From: an uncultured Eubacteriales bacterium
Lineage (GTDB): Bacteria > Bacillota > Clostridia > UBA1381
DNA length: 64,000 nt
Assembly (NCBI GenBank): GCA_905199755.1
Contig: CAJKHT010000002.1
Span: forward strand, 27,342-91,341
Direction: 5' to 3'
Shown here: one piece after another, positions 10,134 through 18,140 of the stretch
Position numbering within the stretch: position 1 is the stretch's first letter
Layout: the number at the start of each line of letters is the position of its first letter
The notes under the pieces: generated by a model
What the model saw: the letters and a program-made list of their open reading frames with translations, nothing else
Database searches by the model: none
Told to the model about the DNA's origin: nothing
Made by a program: the position numbers and the translations under genes

Positions 10134-10213
10134 AAAAAATGTTTCTCCGCATCGATATGTATTAAATGATATACCCTGAATATATATTAAGATATACAAA
10201 TTATACAAAAAAT

Positions 10214-10231
10214 TTGATAAAAAGTTAACAA
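10214..10231. promoter_or_regulatory. candidate Rex operator of the hydrogenase operon
   Basis: TTGATAAAAAGTTAACAA matches the Rex consensus TTGTTAA-N4-TTAACAA at 13 of 14 defined positions. It lies just upstream of the likely -35 region and about 76 bp before hydC. Rex represses fermentative and hydrogenase genes in Firmicutes when NADH/NAD+ is low. Confidence 0.7.
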
Positions 10232-10240
10232 AAAATACCC

Positions 10241-10269
10241 TATCAAAACATATAATTAAATGTTATAAT
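10241..10269 (+). promoter_or_regulatory. predicted promoter of hydCBA
   Basis: A perfect -10 TATAAT (10264-10269) has a weak -35 (TATCAA, 10241-10246) 17 bp upstream. The region is very A+T rich, and a second TATAAT lies at 10251-10256. The adjacent Rex-type site supports regulation here. Confidence 0.5.
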
Positions 10270-10306
10270 ATACAATACAGGCATAATGTAAAAAGGAGGA
10301 ACTCTA

Positions 10307-10801
10307 ATGTATAAAGAACCTGCAGTTCCCTTTAAAGGAACAAAAGACCAGGAAAACGAACTACGCGGTTTTATTGCCGGCATCAAAAGCGAGCGCGGCG
10401 CGCTTATGCCGGTTTTACAGAAAGCACAGGAAATTTACGGGTATCTGCCGATTGAAGTACAGAAAATAATCGCCGATGAGCTTAATATTTCGTTAAGCGA
10501 GGTTTACGGTGTTGTTACCTTCTATTCGCAGTTTTCATTAAATCCCAAGGGCGAGCATCGCATAAGCATATGCTTGGGAACGGCATGCTACGTTAAGGGA
10601 GCGGATAAAATTCTTAATGCGCTTGAGGACCGTTTGGGAATAAAAGTCGGCGAATGTACGGCTGACGGCATATTTTCCCTTGACGCCTGTCGATGCGTCG
10701 GAGCATGCGGACTTGCGCCCGTTATGATGATAGACGATGATGTTTACGGCAGACTGACCGTTGAACAGCTTGACGGCATACTGGCAAAGTACACATCGTA
10801 A
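10307..10801 (+). CDS. hydC: [FeFe]-hydrogenase NuoE-like subunit (HydC/HndA), 2Fe-2S thioredoxin-like
   Basis: A 164-residue thioredoxin-like [2Fe-2S] protein of the NuoE family. The N-terminal helical part (LMPVLQKAQEIYGYLP, SEVYGVVTFYSQF) is followed by the cluster cysteines in ICLGTACYVKG and DACRCVGACGLAP. In electron-bifurcating hydrogenases this is the gamma subunit, which passes electrons between the flavin subunit and the catalytic subunit. It is the first gene of a three-gene operon: hydB follows after 21 bp and hydA 14 bp later. AAGGAGGAA precedes the ATG. It is not part of a respiratory complex I, because no other nuo genes are present. Confidence 0.93.
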   Translation: MYKEPAVPFKGTKDQENELRGFIAGIKSERGALMPVLQKAQEIYGYLPIEVQKIIADELNISLSEVYGVVTFYSQFSLNPKGEHRISICLGTACYVKGADKILNALEDRLGIKVGECTADGIFSLDACRCVGACGLAPVMMIDDDVYGRLTVEQLDGILAKYTS

Positions 10802-10822
10802 GGAACAGGAGGTATATATTTA

Positions 10823-12703
10823 ATGCTTACAATCGAACAGTTAAACGAAATACGCAGCAAGATGAAAGACGTTGTTTCCAACCGTTATCACGGCGGAAAT
10901 GCCGAAAAATCGGGATTTAAGCGTCAGGTGCTTGTCTGCGGCGGTACAGGCTGTACCTCATCGGGCAGCAAGAAAATTCTGGAGATTTTACATGAAGAAT
11001 TAAAGAAAAACGGGCTTGAAAACGATATTAATGTTGTAAGAACCGGCTGTTTCGGTCTTTGCTCGCTCGGTCCGGTCATGATAGTTTATCCGGAGGGTTC
11101 TTTCTATGCCAAAGTAGAGCCTGAGCATGTTCCCGAAATTGTTGAATCACATCTGAAAAACGGCGAAGTGGTAAAATCACTGCTTTATGAGCAGACGGTA
11201 TGCGATGACGGCACAATAAAGGCTCTCGACGAAACCGATTTCTACAGAAAGCAGTTAAGAGTTGCTTTAAGAAACTGCGGTGTTATCGATCCCGAAAATA
11301 TCGAAGAATACATAGCAACGGACGGTTATCAGGCATTGGCAAAGGTGCTTACCTCAATGACACCCGATGACGTTATAAATACACTTATAGATTCGGGACT
11401 GCGCGGCAGAGGCGGCGGCGGTTTCCCGACGGGTAAAAAATGGGCATTTGCAAAAGCATCCGTAAATGACCAGAAATACGTCTGTTGTAACGCCGACGAG
11501 GGCGACCCCGGTGCATTTATGGACCGTTCGATTCTCGAAGGCGATCCGCACACGGTTCTTGAAGCTATGGCTATTGCCGGCTATACAATCGGTGCGAATA
11601 AGGGTTACATATACGTTCGTGCGGAATATCCGGTGGCGGTTGACAGACTTAAAATCGCTATCGCACAGGCTAAGGAATACGGTCTTTTGGGCGAGGGTAT
11701 TTTCGGTACGGATTTCTCATTTGATATAGAATTAAGACTCGGTGCCGGTGCATTCGTCTGCGGTGAGGAAACCGCGCTTATGACCTCGATAGAGGGTCAT
11801 AGAGGTGAGCCGCGTCCGCGTCCGCCGTTCCCGGCTGTTAAAGGTTTGTTTGAAAAGCCAACAATTCTTAATAACGTTGAAACCTATGCAAACATCTGTC
11901 AGATTATTTTAAAAGGCTCGGACTGGTTCTCGGGCATGGGTACCGCCACCTCAAAGGGTACAAAGGTATTTGCTTTGGGCGGAAAAATTACAAATGTCGG
12001 ACTCGTTGAAGTACCTATGGGTACAACGCTCCGTGAAATCGTTGAGGAAATCGGCGGCGGCGTTCCGAACGGAAAGAAGTTTAAGGCAGCTCAGACGGGC
12101 GGTCCGTCCGGCGGCTGTATTTCGGCTGAAAACATAGACGTTCCGATTGATTATGAAAATCTTATCGCATTGGGCTCGATGATGGGCTCGGGCGGTCTTA
12201 TCGTTATGGACGAGGATACATGTATGGTTGACATCGCTAAATTCTTCCTTGAATTTACCGTTGATGAATCCTGCGGAAAATGTACCCCCTGCCGTATCGG
12301 TACAAAACAGCTTTATCAGTTTATAGATAAAATCACCAGAGGTCAGGGTACAATGGAGGATCTTGACAAGATTAAGGAGCTTTGCTCGTACATGAAAGCC
12401 ACCTCGCTGTGTGCTTTGGGACAGTCGGCTCCGAACCCCGTTATTTCTACAATGCATTGCTTTGAGGATGAATACATTGCCCACGTTAAGGATAAAACCT
12501 GTCCGTCGGGCGTATGCAAAAAGCTTTTGAAATACGAAATAGAAGCGGACAAGTGCAAGGGCTGTACGCTTTGTGCGCGTAACTGTCCCGTTAATGCAAT
12601 TTCGGGTACGGTTAAAAATCCGCATGTTATTGACCAGGAAAAATGTATCAAGTGCGGCGCTTGTCTTTCCAATTGTAAGTTCAAGGCAATTGTCAAGAAA
12701 TAA
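10823..12703 (+). CDS. hydB: [FeFe]-hydrogenase flavin/NADH-binding subunit (HydB, NuoF-like)
   Basis: The 626-residue protein begins with an extra [2Fe-2S] thioredoxin-like domain (VCGGTGCTSSGSKK, GCFGLCSLGP). The NuoF core has the Gly-rich NADH/FMN segment GRGGGGFPTGKKW, ADEGDPGAFMDR and an SLBB-like part. It continues with the 4Fe-4S motif ESCGKCTPCRIG and ends in two ferredoxin-type 4Fe-4S motifs (CKGCTLCARNCP, CIKCGACLSNCK). This order is that of HydB in NAD(P)-linked bifurcating hydrogenases, where it binds FMN and exchanges electrons between NAD(P)H and the Fe-S chain. Fusion of the N-terminal cluster domain argues for a HydABC rather than a four-gene Hnd arrangement. Confidence 0.95.
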   Translation: MLTIEQLNEIRSKMKDVVSNRYHGGNAEKSGFKRQVLVCGGTGCTSSGSKKILEILHEELKKNGLENDINVVRTGCFGLCSLGPVMIVYPEGSFYAKVEPEHVPEIVESHLKNGEVVKSLLYEQTVCDDGTIKALDETDFYRKQLRVALRNCGVIDPENIEEYIATDGYQALAKVLTSMTPDDVINTLIDSGLRGRGGGGFPTGKKWAFAKASVNDQKYVCCNADEGDPGAFMDRSILEGDPHTVLEAMAIAGYTIGANKGYIYVRAEYPVAVDRLKIAIAQAKEYGLLGEGIFGTDFSFDIELRLGAGAFVCGEETALMTSIEGHRGEPRPRPPFPAVKGLFEKPTILNNVETYANICQIILKGSDWFSGMGTATSKGTKVFALGGKITNVGLVEVPMGTTLREIVEEIGGGVPNGKKFKAAQTGGPSGGCISAENIDVPIDYENLIALGSMMGSGGLIVMDEDTCMVDIAKFFLEFTVDESCGKCTPCRIGTKQLYQFIDKITRGQGTMEDLDKIKELCSYMKATSLCALGQSAPNPVISTMHCFEDEYIAHVKDKTCPSGVCKKLLKYEIEADKCKGCTLCARNCPVNAISGTVKNPHVIDQEKCIKCGACLSNCKFKAIVKK

Positions 12704-12717
12704 GGAGGATATAATAA

Positions 12718-14448
12718 ATGGTAAACTTAAAAATAAACGGCATCAGCGTTTCTGTGCCTGAAAATTATACAATCCTTCAGGCAGCAAAAGAGGCAAATGT
12801 TGAAATACCCTCGCTGTGCTATTTAAAAGATGTCAACTGCATAGGCGCCTGTCGTGTGTGCGTTGTTGAAGTGAAAAACAGACGCGGACTGATTGCTTCC
12901 TGCGTATACCCCGTTGAGGAGGGCATGGAGGTATTTACAAACACCCCGGCCATAAGAGCATCAAGAAAAACAACGATTGAGCTTTTGCTCTCCAACCACA
13001 ACAAAAAATGTCTTTCCTGCGAACGCAGCACAAGCTGCGAGCTTCAGAAGCTTGCAGCCGAATACGGTGTTGACGAGGAAAAATACGTTTCAAATAAAGA
13101 ATTGTGCGATATAGACGAGCTTTCTCCGTATATCGTGCGCGATAACAACAAATGTATATTATGCCGCCGCTGCGTGGCAGCATGCAGCAAGGTTCAGGGC
13201 ATAGGTGCAATCGGCGCAATCGGCAGAGGCTACAACACCCACATCGACTGTGCTTTTGACAAGAGCCTTAACGAGGCTCCCTGTGTGGGCTGCGGTCAGT
13301 GTCTGGTGGCATGTCCCGTAGGCGCACTCAGAATAAAGAGCAGCACAGAGGTTGTGTGGGATGCCATATCAAACCCCGACAAGAAAGTGCTTGTATTTAC
13401 CGCTCCGTCAATACGTGCAACACTGGGCGAATGTTTTGATATGCCCATAGGCACAAACGTTGAGGGAAAAATGGTTTCGGCAATACGAAAGCTCGGTGTT
13501 GACGAAGTATTCAACATGGACGTAACAGCCGACCTTACAATCATGGAGGAGGCTACGGAGCTTATTGAAAGAATAAACGGCAACGAGGTTCTTCCGATGT
13601 TTACAAGCTGCTGTCCCGGCTGGGTTAAATTTGTGGAGCATTACTATCCCGAATTTATACCCAATCTTTCAACCTGCAAATCTCCGCAGCAGATGTTCGG
13701 TGCGGTTCTTAAGACATACTATGCAAAGAAAAACGGCATTAAGCCCGAGGATTTGTTTGTAATAAGCGTAATTCCGTGTACCGCAAAGAAGTTTGAGTGC
13801 ACGCGCTCGGAGGAAAATGCATATGATTTCTCAGATGTTGATGTTTCACTGACAACACGTGAGCTTGGAGAAATGATAAAGAGAGCCGGTATACGTTTTA
13901 CCGACCTTGAAGACGAACGCTTTGACGATCCGTTTGAAATTGCCACCGGCGCAGGCGCAATTTTCGGTGCAACCGGCGGTGTTATGGAGGCAGCGTTAAG
14001 AACTGCTGCCGATGTTCTTGAGGGCGGCTCGGATAAGATTGAATTTACGGAGGTTCGCGGAACGCAGGGTATAAAAGAAGCTACATACACATTGGCAGGC
14101 AAAACTCTTAACATTGCCGTAGCTTCGGGACTTGCAAACGCAAGAGCGCTGTTGGATTCGATTAAATCAGGCGAAAAGAACTATCAGTTTGTTGAAATCA
14201 TGGCATGTCCTGGCGGATGCATCAACGGCGGCGGACAGCCTGTACAGAGCGATTCGGTACGCAACAGCGTTGATTTAAAGGCTGTACGCGCAAAGGCTCT
14301 GTATGATGCCGATGAAAAGCTCGAATACAGAAAATCACATTTAAGTCCTGTTGTAAAGATGCTTTATGATGAGTATTTTGAAGCCCCCGGAAAGGAAAAG
14401 GCTCATAAGCTTCTTCATACAACATATGTAAAGAGAGAAAAATTTTAA
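12718..14448 (+). CDS. hydA: [FeFe]-hydrogenase catalytic subunit (HydA/HndD-like)
   Basis: A 576-residue cytoplasmic hydrogenase that makes or consumes H2. The N-terminal plant-type [2Fe-2S] domain uses Cys34/41/45/48. A His-Cys3 [4Fe-4S] motif follows (His94, Cys98, Cys101, Cys107), then two ferredoxin 4Fe-4S motifs (Cys146 onward and CVGCGQCLVACP near 189). The H-cluster motifs are all intact: TSCCPGW (296-302), PCTAKKFE (353-360) and ACPGGCINGGGQP (near 495). The small-subunit-like C-terminal tail is present. With HydB and HydC it should oxidise ferredoxin and NADH together to evolve H2, taking electrons from PFOR. Maturases HydEFG are not in the window. Confidence 0.97.
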   Translation: MVNLKINGISVSVPENYTILQAAKEANVEIPSLCYLKDVNCIGACRVCVVEVKNRRGLIASCVYPVEEGMEVFTNTPAIRASRKTTIELLLSNHNKKCLSCERSTSCELQKLAAEYGVDEEKYVSNKELCDIDELSPYIVRDNNKCILCRRCVAACSKVQGIGAIGAIGRGYNTHIDCAFDKSLNEAPCVGCGQCLVACPVGALRIKSSTEVVWDAISNPDKKVLVFTAPSIRATLGECFDMPIGTNVEGKMVSAIRKLGVDEVFNMDVTADLTIMEEATELIERINGNEVLPMFTSCCPGWVKFVEHYYPEFIPNLSTCKSPQQMFGAVLKTYYAKKNGIKPEDLFVISVIPCTAKKFECTRSEENAYDFSDVDVSLTTRELGEMIKRAGIRFTDLEDERFDDPFEIATGAGAIFGATGGVMEAALRTAADVLEGGSDKIEFTEVRGTQGIKEATYTLAGKTLNIAVASGLANARALLDSIKSGEKNYQFVEIMACPGGCINGGGQPVQSDSVRNSVDLKAVRAKALYDADEKLEYRKSHLSPVVKMLYDEYFEAPGKEKAHKLLHTTYVKREKF

Positions 14449-14459
14449 TCCGAAAAAAG

Positions 14460-14520
14460 GGGATGCTAAAAAAGTTAAGGCTGTTTAAAAAGTCAATTGA
14501 CTTTTTAAACAGCCCCTTTG
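14460..14520. terminator. 36-bp perfect palindrome, copy 1; likely bidirectional terminator
   Basis: The core at 14479-14514 is a perfect 36-bp palindrome centred on AAGTCAATTGACTT, with GGCTG/CAGCC ends. It is preceded by a 19-nt flank ending AAAAAAGTTAA. The same core and almost the same flank occur at 60252-60311. It sits between the convergent ends of hydA and the FAD oxidoreductase gene, with a T-tract on either side, so it can stop transcription both ways. Confidence 0.75.
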
Positions 14521-14525
14521 TTTTA

Positions 14526-16448
14526 TCAATCCTTAAACTCTTTTTGCAGAGGATATTTATGTTTAATTCCCAATGCTTTTATTCCCCGCTTAAATTTTTG
14601 AATTTCTTTTTCCGTACCGACATATTTTTCGTTCAGATACAGCCAGCCAATATCTTTAAAATGATATGCCTCCTCATCACCGACACTGCATGCAAACGCA
14701 GACGGTATTTCCACTCCGCTGTTCAGCTTTTCTTCAAACTCCGTCAAATACTTACCGTAAATATCCGACGGCATACAATTTTTCCGTGCGCATATTGCAG
14801 CGGCAATCCCGGCTGCCTCGCCCAGACTTCCCAGCGTTCGCATAACCCTTATTGCCGAAAAGGCGACATGGCTTGCACTCACCGCACGTCCTCCGATGAA
14901 AAGATTTTTTATATCCCTTGAATAAAGACATCTGTACGGCACCGGATAAGGCTGAACAATTCCTCTGTGATAAGCGAATGAACGAAACGGCTCTCCGAAT
15001 TCCTCCGTATTATCCGGCTCGGGAAAATGCAAATCGATACTCCACGTCATACACGCGGTTGCGTCCTCATATACCTTGTGTTCTTCTATATCCTGCTGGG
15101 TTAATATATGCTCACCCTTAACACGGTAGCTTTCCCGTTTTCCTCCGAAGGGAGAAACCCATTTAAGCTCATAATTTTTAAACTTTTCTTTATCGGCAAA
15201 ATGATTTTTCTGATATGCCCAGTTTGAATATATTGCACGAAGTCCGAAATCTCTTATATACTCCGCCTCGTGTACCATATTGCGTGCAAAGCCGGTTTCC
15301 TGTTCCCAGTCTCCGCTATATACATCAAGACAGTTTTCATCATTGAATTTCAGTCCCCAGTCAATGTCGGGAAACTCCTTTTCCTCCCCGGTCTCTTCAC
15401 TGTACCACCTGATTGAATGTCCCATAACCAAATTTTCATGTGCTTTCGGTGCAAGAGTCTCACCAAATTCACTTTCCGATTCTCTGCCGTACATGGTCTG
15501 TGCCCCGGCAAGTCTCGACAGCACCGCATCACCCGTACAATCCGAAAAAAGCTTTGCTTTATACCTGTATTTTTTACCCGTCAGCGTGTCCGTGCATATT
15601 ATTGCCGAAATTTTACCGTCCTCCGTTATGGCATCCGTAACACAGCGGTTTAGCAAAACACTTTCCCGTGCATCACTCGCCTCAAATGCCGCAAACTTTC
15701 TGAAATCCTCATAATACTGCTCTTTGAATATCGCGGGATCACCCATAACAGGCGCGATTTCCCTTACGACATTTCCTATATTCACATACGGCTTAAGATT
15801 AATCATGCCGCCCATACACACGCGTATTTCCGAGCTGTTGCAGCCGCCGAGAACGGCGCGGTCATTAACCAAAAGAACCTCCGCACCGCTTCTTATCGCC
15901 GCCAGAGCCGTACATATTCCCGCAATGCCTCCGCCTGCAACAATCAAGTCATATTCCCTGCCGCTGTCCTCAATTTCTTTCCAGTTCAGCCGCTTTCGCA
16001 TAGCGTCAATGCTTTTAACGCTGCTTTCCGGCACTTCTGCCGAATCTGTTAAATAAATTGCGTCACATCTGCCGTTAAATCCCGTGAGGTCGTGCAGCGC
16101 AAGCTTATGAACGCCTTTTTTAAGCATAACCGCACCTGCCCTCTGCCATGCCCACTCGGTACCGTTTGTACCCAGTGTTTCGGGCAGTTCTTTTCCGTCT
16201 GCGGCAATGCGGAATTTTCCGGCACGTGCATTTGCGTTCCATACCGCCGTCCAGTCGCGCGTTAATGCCCATATGTTATATTCCGCCTCGTATTCGACCG
16301 TAAATTCCGTGACGGCATCGCATACGGGAACACCCATTCCGTGTGCCATCAGATATGAAGAATGTATTGTTTCCATCGAACCGCTGTCAACCACCCAGCC
16401 GCCATGCTCATCGAAGCTTTCCGCCTCAATAAATATTTCATTTGCCAT
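14526..16448 (-). CDS. FAD-dependent oxidoreductase with N-terminal beta domain
   Basis: The 640-residue protein has two parts. Residues 1-140 form a beta-sandwich domain (IFIEAESF, HGMGVPVCDA, DWTAVWNANARAGKF) seen at the start of proteins from polysaccharide and sialidase-type loci. From residue 165 a FAD-binding Rossmann fold begins (DLIVAGGGIAGICTALAAIRSG, with AGGGIAG at 171-177), followed by the family signature LGGCNSSEIRVCMGG and a C-terminal FAD motif (LFIGGRAVSASHVAFSAIRVM). There is no signal peptide. It is the last gene of a unit read from 17995, overlapping the AraC gene by 11 bp. Substrate unknown; oxidation of a sugar-derived compound is inferred. Confidence 0.85.
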   Translation of the reverse strand: MANEIFIEAESFDEHGGWVVDSGSMETIHSSYLMAHGMGVPVCDAVTEFTVEYEAEYNIWALTRDWTAVWNANARAGKFRIAADGKELPETLGTNGTEWAWQRAGAVMLKKGVHKLALHDLTGFNGRCDAIYLTDSAEVPESSVKSIDAMRKRLNWKEIEDSGREYDLIVAGGGIAGICTALAAIRSGAEVLLVNDRAVLGGCNSSEIRVCMGGMINLKPYVNIGNVVREIAPVMGDPAIFKEQYYEDFRKFAAFEASDARESVLLNRCVTDAITEDGKISAIICTDTLTGKKYRYKAKLFSDCTGDAVLSRLAGAQTMYGRESESEFGETLAPKAHENLVMGHSIRWYSEETGEEKEFPDIDWGLKFNDENCLDVYSGDWEQETGFARNMVHEAEYIRDFGLRAIYSNWAYQKNHFADKEKFKNYELKWVSPFGGKRESYRVKGEHILTQQDIEEHKVYEDATACMTWSIDLHFPEPDNTEEFGEPFRSFAYHRGIVQPYPVPYRCLYSRDIKNLFIGGRAVSASHVAFSAIRVMRTLGSLGEAAGIAAAICARKNCMPSDIYGKYLTEFEEKLNSGVEIPSAFACSVGDEEAYHFKDIGWLYLNEKYVGTEKEIQKFKRGIKALGIKHKYPLQKEFKD

Positions 16449-17286
16449 TACTTTCCTCCTTACGGTTGACCGGTATTCTTATCTCCCACTCAAATTCGGG
16501 ATTTTCCATATCTGCCGGGAAAATTTCTATATTCGGAATTTTATAATTTCTTTCATATCCGCTTGACGGCAGATATGTGCAAAGTATATTCTTGTACACC
16601 GTATTTACCTTATCATCTTCCGCACCGCATACCTTAAAGCTCATCCACTGCGACCTCGGTATACTGATCTCATGCAGAGCGGAGTTTTTATAATCCTTTG
16701 CACCTATAATGCATTTTACGCTGTTTCCGTCGTTTTGATATACGGCATAAATACGGTTGTCCGCCGCAGCTGCCACCTCATCGGCTGTTCCGCTTTCATA
16801 AAATGCCGACCATACATCCTCGCAGCACTCCGTATCGCTTATTTCCGATTTGCCCTCAAATCCGCAGATTTTAAATTCCGTTTCATCTGTCAGTGAATAC
16901 GAGAAATCGGTACCGCCGTTCACAAAAACCTCAAAGCTTAACGGTGTATACATTTTTGCCCTGTGTCCGTGCTGTATAATTTCATTCGGACCATATCCGT
17001 GAAATTCCTTAAATGCGCGTGAAAATGATGACGGCGCATCATATCCGTATTTTGCCGCAAGCTCCGTAACGGAGGTTTGCCCCGAAAACAAATCTTCGGC
17101 TGCACGTGACATTCGCCGTTTTCTTATGTATTCACCGAGAGGAATACCTGCCGCAAAGGAAAACACCCGTCTGAACTCGTACAGAGACATATTTACACTG
17201 CGTGCAAGCATGCCTGCATCTATATCAGAACACAGATTTTTTTCAATATATTTTATTATCCTGTTAAATTCGCTTAAATTATTCAT
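16438..17286 (-). CDS. AraC-family regulator with GyrI-like effector domain
   Basis: The 282-residue protein has the DNA-binding half first. Residues 5-105 contain the two AraC helix-turn-helix units (SVNMSLYEFRRVFSF and LAAKYGYDAPSSFSRAFKEF), and a GyrI-like/Bacterial transcription activator effector-binding domain fills about 130-282. This N-terminal HTH plus GyrI-like layout is that of Rob-type regulators that bind small hydrophobic or sugar-like ligands. It lies 4 bp after the SDR gene and overlaps the FAD oxidoreductase gene by 11 bp. It therefore probably controls its own three-gene unit. Confidence 0.92.
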   Translation of the reverse strand: MNNLSEFNRIIKYIEKNLCSDIDAGMLARSVNMSLYEFRRVFSFAAGIPLGEYIRKRRMSRAAEDLFSGQTSVTELAAKYGYDAPSSFSRAFKEFHGYGPNEIIQHGHRAKMYTPLSFEVFVNGGTDFSYSLTDETEFKICGFEGKSEISDTECCEDVWSAFYESGTADEVAAAADNRIYAVYQNDGNSVKCIIGAKDYKNSALHEISIPRSQWMSFKVCGAEDDKVNTVYKNILCTYLPSSGYERNYKIPNIEIFPADMENPEFEWEIRIPVNRKEESNGK

Positions 17287-17290
17287 AATA

Positions 17291-17995
17291 TCATAAAGGC
17301 TCTACTACCTGCTTTACACCCCATACCGTCATTTCCTCAACAACCGCGCCCTTTGGCATATCGGCGCAGTACAGCACTGCTCCGGCAATATCATCGGCGC
17401 AAAGCGAATCATTTGTTTCGCTAAGCTTTGCCGCTCTTTGAAATCCCGTACTTGCCGATGCCGGAATTATACATGTTGCGCGCACCCCGTATTTTTGCAG
17501 TTCAACATAAAGCCCCTTTGTAAAATTCAGTACACCGGCTTTCGCTGCCGCATAAACACTCCAGCCCGACCATGAATGTTTTGCACACACCGATGATATA
17601 TTTATTATTATACCGTCATTTTGTTCTTTCATAACGCTGCCGAACACATTTGAACCGTATATAACGCTGTTCAGATTGAGAGCAATAATGCTGTCGATGC
17701 TCTCTTTTGTCTGTTCGGTTGTATCGGCAATGCATATGCCTCCCCCGGCATTATTTACCAGAACATCTATACGTCCGTATTTCTTTATTATAAATTCCCT
17801 CAGCGCCTGCCATTGCGAATAATCGGTTACATCAAGTGTATAGCCGCAGTCAAAGCCGTTTTCATCAACCGCTGCTCTAACCTTTTGCTCATTATGCGAC
17901 GCTATAATAACGGTATCTCCGCTTTCCTTAAATCTTTTTGCCGATGCCAGCCCGTATCCGCTTGTCGCACCTGTTATAAGAACAATTCTTTTCAT
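17291..17995 (-). CDS. short-chain dehydrogenase/reductase (SDR)
   Basis: A 234-residue classical SDR. The cofactor motif TGATSGYG is at residues 8-15. NNAGGG, the catalytic Ser (INISSV) and the YxxxK pair (VYAAAKAG) are all present. The residue following beta-strand 2 (ASHNEQKV) suggests NADP(H) may be accepted. It is the first gene of the SDR-AraC-FAD oxidoreductase unit, preceded by AGGAGG and a TATAAT promoter. The presence of two redox enzymes and a ligand-sensing regulator suggests conversion of a particular sugar or polyol, but the substrate cannot be read from the sequence. Confidence 0.93.
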   Translation of the reverse strand: MKRIVLITGATSGYGLASAKRFKESGDTVIIASHNEQKVRAAVDENGFDCGYTLDVTDYSQWQALREFIIKKYGRIDVLVNNAGGGICIADTTEQTKESIDSIIALNLNSVIYGSNVFGSVMKEQNDGIIINISSVCAKHSWSGWSVYAAAKAGVLNFTKGLYVELQKYGVRATCIIPASASTGFQRAAKLSETNDSLCADDIAGAVLYCADMPKGAVVEEMTVWGVKQVVEPL

Positions 17996-18015
17996 GGTAA
18001 AACCTCCTTTTTTTC

Positions 18016-18045
18016 ATTATACTATAACCGCTATCCTGTTTTCAA
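18016..18045 (-). promoter_or_regulatory. predicted promoter of the SDR-AraC-FAD oxidoreductase unit
   Basis: On the minus strand TTGAAA (18040-18045) and TATAAT (18016-18021) are 18 bp apart, and the SDR start codon follows about 20 bp downstream with AAAGGAGG between them. Confidence 0.6.
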
Positions 18046-18085
18046 TACATTTCATGCACTTTTCTGCACGGCAGAAAGGCATAAC

Positions 18086-18130
18086 AAAAAATATGCATAC
18101 CGCTTCTGAAAGTGATATGCATATTTTTAT
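18086..18130 (-). terminator. rho-independent terminator of the nrdD-nrdG-dut-flavoprotein unit
   Basis: An AAAAATATGCAT arm pairs with ATGCATATTTTT around an inner CTTTC/GAAGC helix, and a T-run follows on both strands. It lies immediately downstream of the flavoprotein stop codon (18141). Confidence 0.7.
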
Positions 18131-18140
18131 ATTTTTTTAT

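Noticed and set aside
11951..12625. 224-codon minus-strand frame opposite hydB
   Set aside because: Shadow of the NuoF-like coding sequence; no homology or ribosome binding site.
10307..12703. Possible complex I (nuoE-nuoF) genes
   Set aside because: HydA follows at once and no other nuo genes exist; extra Fe-S domains in the NuoF-like protein identify a bifurcating hydrogenase.
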